Source: Pseudomonas syringae KCTC 12500
GTDB taxonomy: Bacteria; Pseudomonadota; Gammaproteobacteria; Pseudomonadales; Pseudomonadaceae
Length of the DNA stretch: 64,000 nt
Reading direction: 5' to 3'
Assembly (NCBI RefSeq): GCF_000507185.2
Contig: NZ_AYTM02000002.1
Location: forward strand, 3,755,501-3,819,500
The position numbers were made by a program, and so were the translations under genes. Below are positions 61,720-64,000 of this stretch, in pieces (the stretch's first letter is position 1; every line of letters begins with the position of its first letter). The notes beneath the pieces are model-generated. The model was given only the letters and a program-made list of their open reading frames with translations. It was not told the origin of the DNA and ran no database searches.

Positions 61720-63732
61720 ATGTTTGGCAAATTAAGTCTGGAAGCGGTGCCGTTCCACGAGCCCATAGTCATGGTGACACTTGCCATGATCGCGCTCGGC
61801 GGCATTGCGGTTGTCGGGTTGATCACCTATTTCCGCAAGTGGACGTACTTGTGGTCTGAGTGGCTGACCTCTGTCGACCACAAGAAAATCGGCGTGATGT
61901 ACATCGTCGTTGCCATGGTCATGCTGCTGCGCGGTTTTGCCGACGCGATCATGATGCGTACCCAACTGGCGATGGCCCAGAACGGTGCTGAAGGGTTCCT
62001 TCCGCCTGAGCACTATGACCAGATCTTCACCGCTCACGGTGTGATCATGATCATCTTCATGGCGATGCCGTTCTTCACGGGCCTGATGAACATCGTTCTG
62101 CCTCTGCAGATCGGCGCTCGCGACGTGGCGTTCCCGTTCCTGAACTCCCTGAGCTTCTGGTTGCTGGTAGCAGGCATGCTGCTCATCAACCTGTCTCTGG
62201 GTGTCGGTGAATTCGCCAAGACCGGCTGGGTTGCGTATCCGCCTCTCTCCGGACTGCAATACAGTCCTGGTGTCGGGGTTGACTACTACATCTGGGCGCT
62301 ACAGTTATCCGGGTTAGGTACGACGCTGACGGGGGTCAACTTCCTCGTGACCGTTCTGAAAATGCGTACGCCTGGCATGAAACTGATGGACATGCCGATC
62401 TTCACCTGGACCTGCACCTGGGCAAACATCCTGATCGTGGCTTCGTTCCCGATCCTGACCGCTACCCTGGCGTTCCTGACCCTTGACCGCTACCTGGACT
62501 TCCACATTTTCACGAACGAAATGGGCGGTAACCCCATGATGTACGTGAACCTGTTCTGGGCGTGGGGCCACCCTGAGGTGTACATCCTGATCCTGCCGGC
62601 ATTCGGCGTGTTCTCGGAAGTCATCTCAACGTTCTCCGGCAAGCGTCTGTTCGGCCACAAGTCGATGATCTTCGCCTCCGGTGCGATCTGTATCCTGGGC
62701 TTCATGGTCTGGCTGCACCACTTCTTCACCATGGGTGCGGGTGCCAACGTCAACGCCTTCTTCGGCCTGGCGACGATGCTGATCGCGATCCCGACGGGTG
62801 TGAAGCTATTCAACTGGCTGTTCACCATGTATCAGGGCCGTCTGCGCTTCACTGCGCCGGTGCTCTGGACCCTGGGCTTCATGGTCACCTTCTCGATCGG
62901 CGGCATGACCGGCGTTCTGTTGGCGATCCCAGGTGCTGACTTCGTGCTGCACAACAGCCTGTTCGTAATCGCTCACTTCCACAACGTCATCATTGGCGGT
63001 GCGGTATTCGGTTACATCGCCGGCTTCGCGTTCTGGTTCCCTAAAGCGTTCGGTTTCACCCTGAACGAGAAGTGGGGCAAGGCAGCGTTCTGGTTCTGGA
63101 TCGTCGGCTTCTTCGTCGCCTTCATGCCGCTTTACGCGCTGGGCTTCCTGGGCATGACCCGTCGTCTGAACGCTACTGACATGCCAGAGTGGAACATCTA
63201 CCTGGACGTCGCGCTGTTCGGCGCCGTGCTGATCGCCATGGGTATCGCTTCGCAGCTGATCCAGCTGTTCGTGAGTATCCGTGACCGCGACAACAACCGC
63301 GATCTGACCGGTGACCCATGGAATGGCCACACCCTGGAATGGTCCACTTCATCGCCTCCACCGTTCTACAACTTTGCCGAGCTGCCAAAAGCTGACGACG
63401 TCGACCCGTTCACCGATGCGAAACGTGCCGGTACCGCTTACAAGGTTCCTGCCCGCTACTCGGCGATCCACATGCCTAACAACACGGCGACCGGCCTGTA
63501 CATGGGTATGTTGCTGACGGTCTTCGGCTTTGCATTCATCTGGCACATCTGGTGGCTGGTAGGCGCAAGCCTGGTTGCGACCATTGCCGTCTTCGTTGCT
63601 CACGCCATGCGTGACGACCAGGGCTACATGGTGCCTGCTGAAGATGTAGCGCGTATTGAAGGTGAGCATCACAAGGTCCTGGCGGCCAACGGTGCATACA
63701 CTCCTGTCAAGTCCTCGCTGGAACAGGTTTAA
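61720..63732 (+). CDS. cyoB: Cytochrome bo3 ubiquinol oxidase subunit I
   Basis: This 670-residue catalytic subunit has heme b, heme o3 and CuB. The quinone-site residues Arg71, Asp75, His98 and Gln101 fall at exactly the E. coli positions ([23 protein letters not shown]), and His106 is the low-spin heme ligand. The CuB ligands appear in [12 protein letters not shown] and WLHHFFTMG, and the heme ligands in [13 protein letters not shown]. It reduces oxygen to water and pumps protons under high aeration. Confidence 0.97.
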   Translation: MFGKLSLEAVPFHEPIVMVTLAMIALGGIAVVGLITYFRKWTYLWSEWLTSVDHKKIGVMYIVVAMVMLLRGFADAIMMRTQLAMAQNGAEGFLPPEHYDQIFTAHGVIMIIFMAMPFFTGLMNIVLPLQIGARDVAFPFLNSLSFWLLVAGMLLINLSLGVGEFAKTGWVAYPPLSGLQYSPGVGVDYYIWALQLSGLGTTLTGVNFLVTVLKMRTPGMKLMDMPIFTWTCTWANILIVASFPILTATLAFLTLDRYLDFHIFTNEMGGNPMMYVNLFWAWGHPEVYILILPAFGVFSEVISTFSGKRLFGHKSMIFASGAICILGFMVWLHHFFTMGAGANVNAFFGLATMLIAIPTGVKLFNWLFTMYQGRLRFTAPVLWTLGFMVTFSIGGMTGVLLAIPGADFVLHNSLFVIAHFHNVIIGGAVFGYIAGFAFWFPKAFGFTLNEKWGKAAFWFWIVGFFVAFMPLYALGFLGMTRRLNATDMPEWNIYLDVALFGAVLIAMGIASQLIQLFVSIRDRDNNRDLTGDPWNGHTLEWSTSSPPPFYNFAELPKADDVDPFTDAKRAGTAYKVPARYSAIHMPNNTATGLYMGMLLTVFGFAFIWHIWWLVGASLVATIAVFVAHAMRDDQGYMVPAEDVARIEGEHHKVLAANGAYTPVKSSLEQV

Positions 63733-63735
63733 ACA

Positions 63736-64000
63736 ATGTCAAATATTGCAATCAACTCCGGAGCCCACGATCACGGTCACGACTATGATCATGGGCATGA
63801 CGATCACCACGACAGCGGTGGCATGACGGTCTACGGCTTCTGGCTGTACCTGATGACCGACTGCGTGTTGTTCGCCTCGTTCTTCGCGGTGTACGCCGTG
63901 ATGGTCAACAGCGTCGCGGGCGGCCCGTCGGGCCAGGACATCTTCCTGCTGCCATTCGTGGCTGTGGAAACCGCGTTCCTGTTGGTCAGTAGTATCACTT
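63736..64000 (+). CDS. cyoC: Cytochrome bo3 ubiquinol oxidase subunit III, partial
   Basis: The start ATG at 63736 lies 3 nt after cyoB, and 88 residues are present before the window ends. The N-terminus is His/Asp-rich ([19 protein letters not shown]), then [22 protein letters not shown] begins the first helix of the COX3-like fold. The His-rich lead is longer than in E. coli CyoC and might bind metal. The gene order cyoA-cyoB-cyoC is standard. Confidence 0.93.
   Translation, partial: MSNIAINSGAHDHGHDYDHGHDDHHDSGGMTVYGFWLYLMTDCVLFASFFAVYAVMVNSVAGGPSGQDIFLLPFVAVETAFLLVSSIT

Overview
The window is a chromosomal segment of a fluorescent pseudomonad, most likely of the Pseudomonas syringae complex. 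The grounds are the high GC content and the gene content and order: pepA-holC-valS, lptFG, gcvHPT, a glucose-uptake and Entner-Doudoroff block, and cyoABC. The GACGCnGAGCGTC-type REP palindromes fit as well. No rRNA, tRNA, CRISPR array, prophage or recognisable insertion sequence was seen.

Layout. 1-10.3 kb: rlmF (cut by the left edge), valS, an orphan Rhs-core gene with a C-terminal F-box-like segment, holC with a small partner gene, pepA, and the divergent lptFG pair for lipopolysaccharide export. 10.3-22.8 kb: a cold-shock gene, a candidate small RNA, and gcvH-gcvP-gcvT behind a sigma-54 promoter with three 18-bp activator-like sites. Then come a three-gene phosphorelay/c-di-GMP operon, a TyrR-type sigma-54 activator that I assign as gcsR, and two small genes. 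22.9-40.6 kb: the carbon block. It holds gap, divergent from edd-glk-gltR-gtrS, then gtsABCD-oprB-mutarotase, and hexR divergent from zwf-pgl-eda. Two good HexR boxes lie between gap and edd and a weaker one before zwf. A-rich Crc/Hfq-type motifs precede gap, gltR, gtsA and oprB. 40.6-49.7 kb: a DUF3820 protein, a four-helix-bundle protein with its own sigma-54 promoter, a diguanylate cyclase, and an RND efflux operon with a two-component system. 50-56.6 kb: a chaperone-usher fimbrial cluster whose second chaperone is frameshifted by a 7-bp tandem duplication. 56.6-64 kb: a small unknown gene, a YkgJ-type cysteine-cluster protein, a GNAT acetyltransferase, cheV, a 607-bp gap with an unusual tandem palindromic repeat, dsbB, and cyoA-cyoB-cyoC (cut by the right edge).

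How it works together. Glucose enters through OprB and GtsABCD, is phosphorylated by Glk and processed by Zwf, Pgl, Edd, Eda and Gap. HexR senses the pathway intermediate, GtrS/GltR control uptake, and translation is probably limited by Crc/Hfq at the A-rich motifs. Glycine is probably sensed by GcsR, which would drive gcvHPT from the -24/-12 promoter. The least explained pieces are the Rhs/F-box gene inserted between valS and the holC partner, the multi-hairpin element at 36.25-36.43 kb, the tandem repeat at 59.5 kb, and the chaperone gene that loss of one 7-bp unit would repair.
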